From: JAWKWH01 sp963669455
Lineage (GTDB): Bacteria; Pseudomonadota; Alphaproteobacteria; Rhizobiales; Rhizobiaceae
DNA: 64,000 nucleotides
NCBI GenBank assembly: GCA_963669455.1
Contig: OY770026.1
Coordinates: forward strand, 62,001-126,000
Direction: 5' to 3'
Shown here: positions 8,329 to 16,695 of the stretch, one piece after another
How the letters are laid out: every line of letters begins with the position of its first letter
Numbering within the stretch: the first letter of the stretch is position 1
The notes under the pieces: generated by a model
The model's input: only the letters and a program-made list of their open reading frames with translations
Database searches by the model: none
Told to the model about the DNA's origin: nothing
Program-made: the position numbers and the translations under genes

Positions 8329-11133
8329 TTGACAGAGCAAAATCCCCCGGGAGAACCAGGCACGCCGGACGGCATCGAGCCGATCTCCATCATCGATGAA
8401 ATGGAGCGTTCCTATCTCGATTACGCCATGAGCGTGATCGTCTCCAGAGCGCTTCCCGATGTCCGCGACGGGCTTAAGCCGGTGCACAGACGCATTCTGT
8501 TCGGCATGAACGAATTGGGGATCGACTGGAATAAAAAATACGTCAAATGCGCCCGGGTGACCGGTGACGTGATGGGTAAATTCCATCCGCACGGCAACCA
8601 GGCGATCTACGATGCGCTGGTGCGCATGGCACAGGACTGGTCGTTGCGTCTGCCACTGATCGACGGGCAGGGCAATTTCGGCTCGATTGACGGCGATCCG
8701 CCGGCTGCCGAACGTTATACCGAATGCCGTCTTGCCAAGCCGGCACATTCGCTGCTCGATGATCTCGACAAGGATACCGTCGATTTTCGCGAGAACTATG
8801 ACGGCACGCTGAGTGAACCAACTGTTCTTCCGGCCAAATTCCCCAACCTTCTGGTCAATGGATCCGGTGGTATTGCCGTTGGCATGGCGACCAACATCCC
8901 GCCGCATAATCTAAGCGAAGTGATCGACGGCTGTATTGCGATGATTGACGATCCGGCAATCGATTTGCCACGATTGATGGAGATCATCCCCGGACCGGAC
9001 TTTCCGACCGGCGGCATTGTGCTTGGCCGTTCGGGCATCATGTCGGCCTATTCAACCGGTCGCGGTTCGATCCAGATGCGCGGCAAGACGCATATTGAAG
9101 AGATCCGCAACGATCGCGAAGCCATCATCGTCACCGAGGTGCCCTATCAGGTCAACAAAGCCTCGATGATCGAAAAAATCGCCGAACTGGTGCGTGACAA
9201 ACGTATCGAGGGCATTTCGGATATTCGCGATGAATCCGACCGCGAGGGCTACCGCGTCGTCGTCGAATTAAAGCGCGACGCCGTTGCCGATGTGATCTTG
9301 AACCAGCTTTACCGATATACGCCGCTGCAAACCTCATTTGGCGCCAATGTCGTGGCGCTAAACGGTGGCAAGCCGGAGCAGATGACGCTTACCGACATGC
9401 TGCACGCGTTCATCACCTTCCGCGAGGAAGTGGTAAGCCGGCGGACCAAATTCCTGCTCAAGAAGTCGCGTGACAGGGCGCATGTGCTGGTCGGTCTGGC
9501 GATCGCGGTGGCCAATATCGACGAGGTGATCGCACTAATCCGCGCTGCACCCGACCCGCAGACCGCGCGCGAACAGCTGATGGACCGGCGCTGGCCGGCC
9601 AAGGATGTCGCGCCATTGATCCAGCTGATCGATGATCCGCGCCATCGCATCAATGAGGACGGCACCTACAATCTGTCGGAGGAGCAGGCGCGCGCCATCC
9701 TCGAGCTGAGGCTGCAACGCCTGACCGCGCTTGGGCGCGACGAGATTGCCGACGAATTGAATACGATCGGCGCCGAGATCAGCGACTATCTCGACATTCT
9801 TTCGTCACGCGCCCGCATTCAGCAGATCGTCAAGGACGAGCTTACCGCGATCCGCGATGAATTCGGCACGCCGCGCCGCACCGAGCTTGCCGAGGGCGGG
9901 CCGGATATGGACGACGAAGATCTGATCAAGCGCGAGGAAATGGTCGTCACGGTCAGCCATGCCGGTTACATCAAGCGCGTGCCATTGTCGCTCTACCGGG
10001 CGCAACGGCGTGGCGGCAAGGGCCGTTCTGGCATGTCGACCAAGGACGAAGATTTCGTCACCCGTATCTTTGTCGCCAATACGCACACGCCTGTGCTGTT
10101 CTTCTCCTCGCGTGGCATTGTCTACAAGGAAAAGGTCTGGCGCCTGCCGATAGGCTCACCGCAATCGCGTGGTAAGGCTTTGATCAACATGCTGCCGCTG
10201 AAACAGGGCGAGCGCATCACCTCGATCATGCCGTTGCCGGAGGACGAGGGAAGCTGGGGAGAACTCGACGTGATGTTCGCCACTACCCGCGGCACGGTGC
10301 GGCGCAACAAACTGTCCGATTTCGTTCAGGTCAACCGCAATGGCAAGATTGCGATGAAGCTGGAGGATGAGGCCGATGAAATCCTCGATGTCTATACCTG
10401 TTCGGAGGAGGATGACGTCATCCTGACGACGTCCTTCGGCCAGTGCATCCGCTTTCCCGTTACCGATGTCCGCGTCTTTGTCGGGCGCAACTCCGTCGGC
10501 GTTCGCGGCATCAACCTCGCCAAGGGCGACGAGATCATTTCGATGGCCATCCTCGGCCATGTCGAGGCAACGCCGGCCGAACGTACCGCCTATCTGAAGC
10601 TCACCGCGGCAGAACGGCGTGGCGACGGCGAGGAAGCCGATGATGTGGTTGTTTCCGATGAGGATGAGGGCGAAGCGGAACTCGACGATGCACGGGTTGA
10701 AGCGATGCGCGCGCGCGAGGAATTCGTCCTGACGGTGAGCGAAAAAGGGTTCGGTAAGCGTTCGTCGTCCTATGATTTCCGTGTCGCCGGCCGGGGCGGC
10801 AAGGGCATCAAGTCCACCGATACGTCAAAGGCCAAGGAAATCGGCCCGTTGATCGCCTCGTTCCCGGTGGAGCCGGAAGACCAGATCATGCTGGTGACCG
10901 ATGGCGGGCAGGTCATCCGGGTGCCGGTCGATGGCATCCGTATCGCCAGCCGCGCCACCAAGGGCGTTACGATCTTTTCCACCGCTAAAGATGAGAAGGT
11001 TGTCTCGGTGGAACGCATCTCAGAGCCGGAAGAGGCCAAGGGTGTGGACGACGAGGAACCTGTTGTTGGCGCTGACGAACAAGGCGGTTCCAAGGCACCT
11101 GACGTCGCGGACGGCACCGGCGAAGCGAGTTAG
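8329..11133 (+). CDS. gyrA: DNA gyrase subunit A
   Basis: GyrA is the DNA-breaking subunit of the A2B2 gyrase that introduces negative supercoils. The 934 residues include the winged-helix/tower core with MSVIVSRALPDVRDGLKPVH, the catalytic tyrosine Y130 in AAERYTEC, and a C-terminal beta-pinwheel with the GyrA box QRRGGKG that distinguishes gyrase from topoisomerase IV ParC. An acidic insert (SDEDEGEAELDD) splits the pinwheel region. The start is TTG (8329), giving MTEQNPPGEPGTPDGIEPIS, a normal alphaproteobacterial N-terminus. In the quinolone region the sequence is GNQAIYD, so Gln91 stands where E. coli has Ser83, while the Asp87 equivalent is kept (D95). A strong terminator follows the gene. 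Confidence 0.98.
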   Translation: MTEQNPPGEPGTPDGIEPISIIDEMERSYLDYAMSVIVSRALPDVRDGLKPVHRRILFGMNELGIDWNKKYVKCARVTGDVMGKFHPHGNQAIYDALVRMAQDWSLRLPLIDGQGNFGSIDGDPPAAERYTECRLAKPAHSLLDDLDKDTVDFRENYDGTLSEPTVLPAKFPNLLVNGSGGIAVGMATNIPPHNLSEVIDGCIAMIDDPAIDLPRLMEIIPGPDFPTGGIVLGRSGIMSAYSTGRGSIQMRGKTHIEEIRNDREAIIVTEVPYQVNKASMIEKIAELVRDKRIEGISDIRDESDREGYRVVVELKRDAVADVILNQLYRYTPLQTSFGANVVALNGGKPEQMTLTDMLHAFITFREEVVSRRTKFLLKKSRDRAHVLVGLAIAVANIDEVIALIRAAPDPQTAREQLMDRRWPAKDVAPLIQLIDDPRHRINEDGTYNLSEEQARAILELRLQRLTALGRDEIADELNTIGAEISDYLDILSSRARIQQIVKDELTAIRDEFGTPRRTELAEGGPDMDDEDLIKREEMVVTVSHAGYIKRVPLSLYRAQRRGGKGRSGMSTKDEDFVTRIFVANTHTPVLFFSSRGIVYKEKVWRLPIGSPQSRGKALINMLPLKQGERITSIMPLPEDEGSWGELDVMFATTRGTVRRNKLSDFVQVNRNGKIAMKLEDEADEILDVYTCSEEDDVILTTSFGQCIRFPVTDVRVFVGRNSVGVRGINLAKGDEIISMAILGHVEATPAERTAYLKLTAAERRGDGEEADDVVVSDEDEGEAELDDARVEAMRAREEFVLTVSEKGFGKRSSSYDFRVAGRGGKGIKSTDTSKAKEIGPLIASFPVEPEDQIMLVTDGGQVIRVPVDGIRIASRATKGVTIFSTAKDEKVVSVERISEPEEAKGVDDEEPVVGADEQGGSKAPDVADGTGEAS

Positions 11134-11138
11134 AATCT

Positions 11139-11285
11139 TCACTTACCCGGAAAACGGTCCGGGTAAAAGTTTCGTTTTTGAATGGCCTCGGTCTTTGTGC
11201 GCATTTTGTCGGCCTCATTGACCAGCGCGACAGCGGTTGCAATCAGCATGGTAAGTGCCATGGCCAGTGCCAGCATGAAAATCAT
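11139..11285 (-). CDS. 48-residue single-pass membrane protein (small ORF)
   Basis: This short frame encodes 48 residues: a hydrophobic N-terminal helix (MIFMLALAMALTMLIATAVA) followed by a charged tail (EADKMRTKTEAIQKR). The ATG at 11285 has a GGAGG ribosome site nine bases upstream, which is the main reason to believe it. It runs tail-to-tail against gyrA, and its last eight codons overlap the gyrA terminator hairpin. The layout of one N-terminal helix and a basic cytoplasmic tail is common for small regulatory or assembly membrane proteins, but I recognise no family. It could still be a chance ORF. Confidence 0.5.
   Translation of the reverse strand: MIFMLALAMALTMLIATAVALVNEADKMRTKTEAIQKRNFYPDRFPGK
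11143..11179 (+). terminator. Rho-independent terminator of gyrA
   Basis: A perfect 8-bp stem, TTACCCGG at 11143-11150 and CCGGGTAA at 11159-11166, is followed by a T-rich run ending in TTTTT. It begins ten bases after the gyrA stop codon. The left arm and loop also lie within the last codons of the small minus-strand ORF. Confidence 0.8.
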
Positions 11286-11499
11286 CTGTCTGTTCCTCCA
11301 AAGCTTGTCTGCATATGAAACGGTGTTGCCGTCTCAAAAACCGTGCAGGGGTTTTGCATAAACTGGTTTGAATGCATCGTGATGGGTTCGTTCATTTTAC
11401 ATTCATCTTTGTCTGGCGCCGGGAAGGCTTGAAATTTTCTTTGTAATCCTGCCACCTCTGGCCGAAAATGGTTCTGCTCATACTTATATGGGGTCAAAA

Positions 11500-12114
11500 A
11501 TGCCGGAGACATCAGTCCTTCTCACATATGTGATCGCTTCGTTACTTGTCGCAATCGTGCCCGGGCCGTCTGTGACGCTGATCACAGCAAATGCGTTGCG
11601 CCATGGTGTGCGAGCCGGCCTGCTCACCGTCTTGGGCACGCAAATCGGTGTCGTATCGGTCATCGCCGTCCTGGTCATGGGCTACGCGGCCATCGTCTCA
11701 ACGCTGGGCATTGCCTTTGAAATCCTGCGCTATGTTGGTGCCGCCTATCTGATCTGGCTCGGCATCAGGATGTGGCGGTCCGATGGGCGCCTTGCGGAAG
11801 CAGACACCGGCAAGCGGCCTTTCGGCTCATTCATGATGCAGGGGTTTTTGGTTTTGTGGGCCAACCCGAAAGCGCTGTTGTTTTTGGGCGCATTCATTCC
11901 GCAATTCGTCAGCCCCGCCGGCGACCCCGGTTTGCAGGTGGCGGTGTTGGGCATCATTTTCATGGCGATTGCGGGTGTGTGTGATAGTGTTTACGCGCTG
12001 GCCGCAGGCAGTGCGGGAGAGTTTTTATCCAAAAACAGGGTAAAGCTCGTTGAGCGGTTGTCAGGCACATTTCTGATTGGCGGGGGGATTTGGCTGCTGG
12101 CAACACGCAAATAG
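11500..12114 (+). CDS. LysE/RhtB-family amino acid exporter
   Basis: This is a 204-residue inner-membrane exporter with about six transmembrane helices. The N-terminus has the family hallmark VAIVPGPSVTLITANALRHG, and the middle contains YVGAAYLIWLGIRMWR and FLVLWANPKALLFLGAFIPQF, both highly characteristic of RhtB-type translocators. These proteins export amino acids or homoserine lactone-like compounds by proton antiport. I chose the ATG at 11500 because GGGG lies seven bases before it; an ATG four codons earlier (11488) is possible. The exported compound cannot be predicted. Confidence 0.88.
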   Translation: MPETSVLLTYVIASLLVAIVPGPSVTLITANALRHGVRAGLLTVLGTQIGVVSVIAVLVMGYAAIVSTLGIAFEILRYVGAAYLIWLGIRMWRSDGRLAEADTGKRPFGSFMMQGFLVLWANPKALLFLGAFIPQFVSPAGDPGLQVAVLGIIFMAIAGVCDSVYALAAGSAGEFLSKNRVKLVERLSGTFLIGGGIWLLATRK

Positions 12115-12132
12115 CTGGAAAGGACCAACCAC

Positions 12133-12540
12133 ATGAGACGATTAGCCTATCGTTTGGGTGCATTGGTGGCCGCCACCATGACATTCGTGCCAAATGCTTA
12201 CGCAACCGGTGACATTGGTTGCGCTGGTGCAGGAGGGGCTGATGCTACCGTTGATCTTAACATTGGCTCATTGCCGGTACTCAATATTCTAAGCGCGACG
12301 ATCACCGCAAACGGGCAGGTCTGGTCGACGCAGCCCGGCAAGGGCGAAACAGAGATTATCACCGGTCAGGCGGCCGAAACCGGCCATATTCTGATTGCCG
12401 ATTTTACCGACGTGAACGTGACCGGCGTTGTCGCCTCATTGAGGCTGTTCAGTGCAGAGGAAGGCGGCGATTTCGTGCGCGCCGGTACGCTGACAATTGC
12501 CGGACATGGCGCCTATGCGATCGTTTGCGAAGGGCCGTAA
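12133..12540 (+). CDS. Secreted protein of unknown function
   Basis: This 135-residue protein starts 18 bases after the exporter stop with a GGAAAGGA-type ribosome site. Residues 1-25 form a signal peptide (MRRLAYRLGALVAATM, cleavage near AYATG). The mature domain has two cysteines far apart (DIGCAG near the start, IVCEGP at the very end) that could form a disulfide closing the fold, and mostly beta-type sequence between. I do not recognise the family. It may be co-transcribed with the exporter, but nothing links their functions. Confidence 0.65.
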   Translation: MRRLAYRLGALVAATMTFVPNAYATGDIGCAGAGGADATVDLNIGSLPVLNILSATITANGQVWSTQPGKGETEIITGQAAETGHILIADFTDVNVTGVVASLRLFSAEEGGDFVRAGTLTIAGHGAYAIVCEGP

Positions 12541-12567
12541 CAGACAATAGGCTCCGAAAACCACGAC

Positions 12568-12674
12568 CTAGGGCGTTTTGCGGTTTCTTTGACCCGCAAC
12601 AACGCCTTTATCCGCTTGGAAACATTGAAGCATTTTTCGCACATGTGATTCTATTTGGGCGAAAAATGCTCTAG
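12568..12674. repeat. Short intergenic repeat B, copy 1 (RIME-like)
   Basis: This 107-base element is bounded by CTAG at both ends with imperfect inverted termini: CTAGGGCGTTTT on the left and, read inward from the right, CTAGAGCATTTTT. The interior (TTTGCGG, CCGCAACAACGCC, ATCCGCTTGGA) recurs at about 50088-50192 inside the larger repeat. Its right end overlaps the stop codon of the XRE regulator, which is the TAG of CTAGAGC. Such small mosaic palindromes are common between genes in Hyphomicrobiales. Confidence 0.7.
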
Positions 12675-13531
12675 GTCTTCATCAGCGAAACAATGTGGTC
12701 GGCGGCATCGCGGGCGTCGACGGTGGCTTCGCGCACAAGCCAGTCGAAATGGTTGGTGAGCGAGCGTACACGCTCCGATTCCCTGAACGCCAGATAAAAC
12801 CGCCCGATATAGACAACAGCCAGCCCTGGTCCGAACACCGTCACCGGTGCACTGAAAACGCGGCGAGCATCGAATAGAAAAATGCGCAACCTCGGAAACA
12901 TGTCTCGACAGAGGTCGGCAATCAACTGCAATTGCTCATGACGGATATCCCGGTCAAGCTTATCGTAATAGGCAATTCCGTCGGCACAGGCTTTCAACTC
13001 GTGCAGTGGCAGGGCAATTTCATAATCGGATACGCCGGATTTTAGCCATTCCAACTGCCGCGACATCGCACCGATTGCCTGTTCTGACGCATGATCGTGA
13101 AGGGACGAATACTCCCAGGTGAGCATTCTCTCCGATTTCAGAATATCAGGCAGAGTGGCTGGAACGTGGCGCACCTTGTAGCCGGTCGCCTCTTGATGCC
13201 AATCAAAGAGTTGCGCATCGGTGGAGTTGCGTTCGGCCGGGCTCAGCGCCATGGCCGCAGCGACAATATCGCCCGGCCTTTCAGGCCTATCCGTCAGGCC
13301 CAGCAACCAATCCGTGCTGACACCGAGTGCAAAAGCGGCATCAGCTGCCAATTGCGCGTTTGGCAGGCGGGGCAAATCATCTTTCAGCAATTGGCCGATG
13401 GTTGAGCGGTCAACGCCGGTTTCGCGGGCAAGCCTGCTTCTTGAATAGGTTGCCCTGTCCATCGCCTCCAAGAGGCGCTTTCGAAAGACAACGGAACGAT
13501 CACGTTTATCCATAATTCTCTGGTTGTCCAT
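12671..13531 (-). CDS. XRE-family helix-turn-helix transcriptional regulator
   Basis: This 286-residue protein has an N-terminal Cro/CI-type helix-turn-helix: YSRSRLARETGVDRSTIGQL at residues 29-48, then a dimer-helix region ending STDWLLGLTDRPE. The remaining 200 residues form an uncharacterised, probably ligand-binding or dimerising domain with no membrane segment. Regulators of this layout act as local repressors; the target is unknown. The start could be the ATG at 13531 or a second one at 13513. The stop codon is the TAG contributed by the end of repeat B, so the last residues may have been altered by the insertion. Confidence 0.8.
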   Translation of the reverse strand: MDNQRIMDKRDRSVVFRKRLLEAMDRATYSRSRLARETGVDRSTIGQLLKDDLPRLPNAQLAADAAFALGVSTDWLLGLTDRPERPGDIVAAAMALSPAERNSTDAQLFDWHQEATGYKVRHVPATLPDILKSERMLTWEYSSLHDHASEQAIGAMSRQLEWLKSGVSDYEIALPLHELKACADGIAYYDKLDRDIRHEQLQLIADLCRDMFPRLRIFLFDARRVFSAPVTVFGPGLAVVYIGRFYLAFRESERVRSLTNHFDWLVREATVDARDAADHIVSLMKT

Positions 13532-13654
13532 AATTATCTGCTTCAGCGATTTTTATCAACAAAATCGCATTTTTGCTGCAAAATTGCATAATGTCCAGCA
13601 GATGATTTGTCAGATAGAGAATATCTGATCGCATCAGCAGTTCGGAATGTACTC

Positions 13655-13855
13655 ATGGACACAAAAGCCAGACTCATAACCAAATCCGTCACCTGGCAAA
13701 CCATCGGCCTGATATTGATGGCGGCTATCGGATTTTTGTTTTCCGGTTCGGTATCCGTGGGCGGAGGAATAGCAATCGCAAGCGCGATTGTCGGATTTTT
13801 CAGCTATTTCGCGCACGAATTGTTCTGGTCGAGGATCAAATGGGGCCGGCACTGA
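13655..13855 (+). CDS. DUF2061 family small membrane protein
   Basis: This 66-residue protein matches the DUF2061 pattern: an N-terminal MDTKARLITKSVTWQTIG, two hydrophobic segments (LILMAAIGFLFSG and GGGIAIASAIVGFFSYFAH) and the typical ending ELFWSRIKWGR. The family is found in the inner membrane, and its function is not established. I placed the start at the ATG at 13655, since family members begin with MDT; a longer frame adds 16 residues of unlikely sequence. It stands alone between the XRE regulator (divergent) and coaD. Confidence 0.78.
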   Translation: MDTKARLITKSVTWQTIGLILMAAIGFLFSGSVSVGGGIAIASAIVGFFSYFAHELFWSRIKWGRH

Positions 13856-13937
13856 GAGCGCCTCTTGCCAGATCCGTAAACACCTCAAATCCACCAACCC
13901 GATTGCTTTCGCGCTTGTGCACCGCTAGAAGCGGGCC

Positions 13938-14435
13938 ATGTCAAGGACTGCAATCTATGCCGGGTCGTTTGACCCTTTGACCAACGGCCATCTCGACGTG
14001 CTGAAAGGTGCGTTGACGATTGCCGACACTGTCTATGCGGCTATCGGCATCCATGCGGGCAAGGTGCCTTTGTTCTCGTTTGAAGAACGCCTTGCACTGA
14101 TTAAACAAGCCTGCGCAAGCGAACTCGGCGCAGATGCAACACGGGTTAAAATCGTTGCCTTTGACAGCCTGGTAGTGGATTCTGCCCGTGACAATGATGC
14201 AACGATCCTGATCCGGGGGCTGCGCGACGGCACCGATCTCGACTATGAGATGCAGATGGCCGGCATGAATGAAACCATGGCGCCAGACCTGCAGACGGTC
14301 TTCATACCGGCAAGCCCTTCAGTCAGAACCATTACCGCCACATTGGTGCGCCAGATAGCATCAATGGGCGGCGATATTCGCCCATTTGTTCCAACCGCGG
14401 TGGCCGAAGCGCTGGCCGCGAAATATCCATCCTGA
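13938..14435 (+). CDS. coaD: Phosphopantetheine adenylyltransferase
   Basis: CoaD makes dephospho-CoA from 4'-phosphopantetheine and ATP, the next-to-last step of CoA synthesis. The 165 residues match the family length. The nucleotidyltransferase motif GSFDPLTNGHLDV (T/HxGH) is at residues 9-21, and the C-terminal ATP-binding stretch reads SPSVRTITATLVRQIA. The start gives MSRTAIYAGSFDP, the usual N-terminus. It begins the coaD-ppi-ppi-queA-tgt run, a gene order seen in many Hyphomicrobiales, with only 14 bases before the first cyclophilin. Confidence 0.96.
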   Translation: MSRTAIYAGSFDPLTNGHLDVLKGALTIADTVYAAIGIHAGKVPLFSFEERLALIKQACASELGADATRVKIVAFDSLVVDSARDNDATILIRGLRDGTDLDYEMQMAGMNETMAPDLQTVFIPASPSVRTITATLVRQIASMGGDIRPFVPTAVAEALAAKYPS

Positions 14436-14449
14436 CCGGAGAGTTTTTG

Positions 14450-15034
14450 ATGCTTTTTACCCGCCGTTTCGCCTTCGGCCTCGCTGCGGCTGCCGCGATT
14501 GCCCTTGCCAGCCCTGCCAAGGCTGCAGAACCCGAAAACACCATGATCATCACCTTGAAAAGTGGTGATGTGACGATCGCGCTTAGGCCCGATCTCGCAC
14601 CAAAACATGTCGAGCAGATCAAAGCGCTGGTACGCGGCGGTGAATATGACAATGTCGCCTTTCACCGCGTGATCGACGGATTTATGGCGCAGACCGGCGA
14701 TGTCGAGTTCGGCGACATGGAAGACGGATTTAATGCGGGCCGGGCCGGAACTGGTGGCTCCACGCGCGGTAACATAGAAGCAGAGTTCGCCAAGGCGAGT
14801 TTCCGCAGAGGAACAGTTGGTATGGCGCGGGCGCAAAACCCCAACTCGGCCAATTCGCAATTCTTTATCATGTTTGCACCGGCGCCGCATCTAAATGGCC
14901 AATATACAATCGTTGGCGAGGTCGAGAGCGGCATGGAACATGTCGATGCGATAAAGAAAGGCAGTCAGGCGCAAAACGGTGCTGTGGCAAAGCCGGACCG
15001 GATGTTCACAGTCCGCATCGCTGCGGATGAATAA
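14450..15034 (+). CDS. Periplasmic peptidyl-prolyl cis-trans isomerase (cyclophilin)
   Basis: This 194-residue cyclophilin speeds proline isomerisation during protein folding. It begins with a signal peptide (MLFTRRFAFGLAAAAAIALA, cleaved near AKAAEP), so it acts in the periplasm. The catalytic core has FHRVIDGFMAQTGDVEFG, MARAQNPNSANSQFFIMFAP and LNGQYTIVGEV, all classic. The ATG at 14450 has GGAGAG upstream; the TTG one codon earlier is less likely. It is followed by a cytoplasmic paralogue, giving one isomerase per compartment. The last codons lie inside the first copy of a 29-base tandem repeat that continues to the next gene. Confidence 0.93.
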   Translation: MLFTRRFAFGLAAAAAIALASPAKAAEPENTMIITLKSGDVTIALRPDLAPKHVEQIKALVRGGEYDNVAFHRVIDGFMAQTGDVEFGDMEDGFNAGRAGTGGSTRGNIEAEFAKASFRRGTVGMARAQNPNSANSQFFIMFAPAPHLNGQYTIVGEVESGMEHVDAIKKGSQAQNGAVAKPDRMFTVRIAADE

Positions 15035-15093
15035 TCACAGTCCGCACCGCTGCGGATAACTGAACAAAGCCCGCATCACCGCGGAAAATTGAA
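15007..15093 (+). repeat. Three 29-base tandem repeats, each with a hairpin
   Basis: Three imperfect 29-base units lie head to tail at 15007-15035, 15036-15064 and 15065-15093. Each contains a short palindrome (TCCGCATCGCTGCGGA, TCCGCACCGCTGCGGA, CCCGCATCACCGCGGA). The first unit encodes the last residues and stop of the upstream cyclophilin; the other two fill the gap before the next gene. They seem to have arisen by duplication of the cyclophilin 3' end. Confidence 0.8.
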
Positions 15094-15120
15094 CCTAAAC
15101 CAATCAAGAAGGAAAACCCG

Positions 15121-15594
15121 ATGGCGGAAATAAAAGATCCGGAAAACACGATCGTGATGGAAACGACACAGGGCCGTGTGGTAATCGAGCTTTTGCCCGA
15201 CCTGGCACCTGAGCATGTGGGCCGGATCAAGGAACTGTCGCGGGAAAATTTCTACGACGGTATCGTGTTCCACCGGGTTATCGACGGTTTCATGGCGCAA
15301 ACCGGCGACCCGACCGGCACCGGTATGGGCGGGTCTGACAAACCGGATCTGAAGGCAGAATTTTCCAACGCCAATCACGGCCGTGGCGCCTGTTCGATGG
15401 CGCGGTCGCAGGACCCGAATTCGGCCAATTCGCAGTTCTTCATCTGCTTTGCAGATGCCTCTTTTCTCGACCGGCAATATACGGTCTGGGGCCAGGTGAT
15501 CGAAGGCATGGACAATGTCGACAAGATCAAGCGCGGCGAACCGGTGACCGATCCAGACAAGATCGTGACCATGCGCGTGGCTGCAGACGCATAA
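15121..15594 (+). CDS. ppiB: Cytoplasmic peptidyl-prolyl cis-trans isomerase B
   Basis: This 157-residue cyclophilin lacks a signal peptide and should act in the cytoplasm. The start MAEIKDPENTIVMETTQG follows GAAGGAAAACCCG. Active-site segments are FHRVIDGFMAQTGDPTGTG, MARSQDPNSANSQFFICFAD and LDRQYTVWGQVIEG. It is closely related to the periplasmic paralogue just upstream, which points to an old tandem duplication. It precedes queA by 24 bases and is likely part of the same transcript. Confidence 0.95.
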   Translation: MAEIKDPENTIVMETTQGRVVIELLPDLAPEHVGRIKELSRENFYDGIVFHRVIDGFMAQTGDPTGTGMGGSDKPDLKAEFSNANHGRGACSMARSQDPNSANSQFFICFADASFLDRQYTVWGQVIEGMDNVDKIKRGEPVTDPDKIVTMRVAADA

Positions 15595-15618
15595 ACGGCC
15601 AATACGGGGTTTTGTGCG

Positions 15619-16695
15619 ATGCGGGTCGATCTGTTCGACTTTGATCTTCCTGAAGACCGCATTGCGCTTCGCCCGGCAGCCCCGCGCGATTCGGCACGGA
15701 TGCTTGTCGTTGACGGAAGCAGGAAGTTTACGGACCGCAAAGTTTCAAATCTGCCCGAACTGTTGAACGCAGGCGATGCGCTGGTGTTCAATGACACCAG
15801 GGTCATTCCTGCGCGGCTTTCCGGCCTGCGCCAGCGCGGCGACACGGTGGCGCGGATTGAGGCAACCTTGCATATGCGCACCGCGCCCGACCGGTGGCTG
15901 GCGTTTCTAAAACCGGCAAAACGGGTTCGCCAGGGCGAGCGGATCGTTTTCGGCGGGACGGGCGAGGCCTGTTTTGCCGCCACGCTGGACGCGACTGTCA
16001 TCTCCAAGGGAGATGGCGGCGAGGCCGAATTGGCGTTCGACATGTCGGGGCCAGCTCTCGACGAGGCCCTTTACGCGGTGGGCCACATTCCATTGCCACC
16101 CTATATCGCGTCGAAACGGCCGGATGACGAACGCGACCGCCAGGACTACCAGACAATTTACTCTCGCCAGGAAGGCGCCGTGGCCGCCCCGACGGCGGGG
16201 CTGCATTTTACGCCCGAACTGATGCAAAGGCTCGACGCAGCAGGTGTGGAGCGGCATTTTGTGACATTGCATGTTGGCGCTGGAACATTTCTTCCGGTCA
16301 AAGCCGGCGATACCGCCGATCACGTGATGCACGCCGAAACAGGAGAGGTGAATGCCAAGACCGCCAAAGCGCTGAATGCGGTCAAGGCAAGGGGGAACCG
16401 GATCGTCAGTGTCGGCACGACATCGCTCAGGCTGCTGGAAAGCGCTGCTGAGGACACGGGCACAATTGCTCCCTGGTCAGGCGCGACTGATATTTTCATT
16501 ACCCCGGGCTACCGGTTCAAAACCGCTGATATCTTGATGACGAACTTTCACCTGCCCCGATCGACCCTGTTCATGCTGATTTCCGCATTTTCCGGCCTCA
16601 AAGAAATGAAACGGGCCTATGCCCATGCAATCGGCAGCGGCTACCGTTTTTATTCCTACGGCGATTCCAGCCTGTTGTTCAGGAGCAACTCATGA
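15619..16695 (+). CDS. queA: S-adenosylmethionine:tRNA ribosyltransferase-isomerase
   Basis: QueA transfers the ribosyl part of S-adenosylmethionine to preQ1 in tRNA, forming epoxyqueuosine. The 358 residues match the family. Conserved landmarks are MRVDLFDFDLPEDRIALRP at the N-terminus, GDALVFNDTRVIPARL, the BGAVAAPTAGLHF-type segment (EGAVAAPTAGLHFT), VTLHVGAGTFLPVK and the C-terminal TNFHLPRSTLFMLISAF. Its last four bases overlap the start of tgt, so the two tRNA-modification genes are translationally coupled. Confidence 0.97.
   Translation: MRVDLFDFDLPEDRIALRPAAPRDSARMLVVDGSRKFTDRKVSNLPELLNAGDALVFNDTRVIPARLSGLRQRGDTVARIEATLHMRTAPDRWLAFLKPAKRVRQGERIVFGGTGEACFAATLDATVISKGDGGEAELAFDMSGPALDEALYAVGHIPLPPYIASKRPDDERDRQDYQTIYSRQEGAVAAPTAGLHFTPELMQRLDAAGVERHFVTLHVGAGTFLPVKAGDTADHVMHAETGEVNAKTAKALNAVKARGNRIVSVGTTSLRLLESAAEDTGTIAPWSGATDIFITPGYRFKTADILMTNFHLPRSTLFMLISAFSGLKEMKRAYAHAIGSGYRFYSYGDSSLLFRSNS

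Noticed and set aside
15007..15093. Possible CRISPR array (29-base repeats)
   Set aside because: The three units are contiguous with no spacers, and the first is coding sequence; this is tandem duplication.
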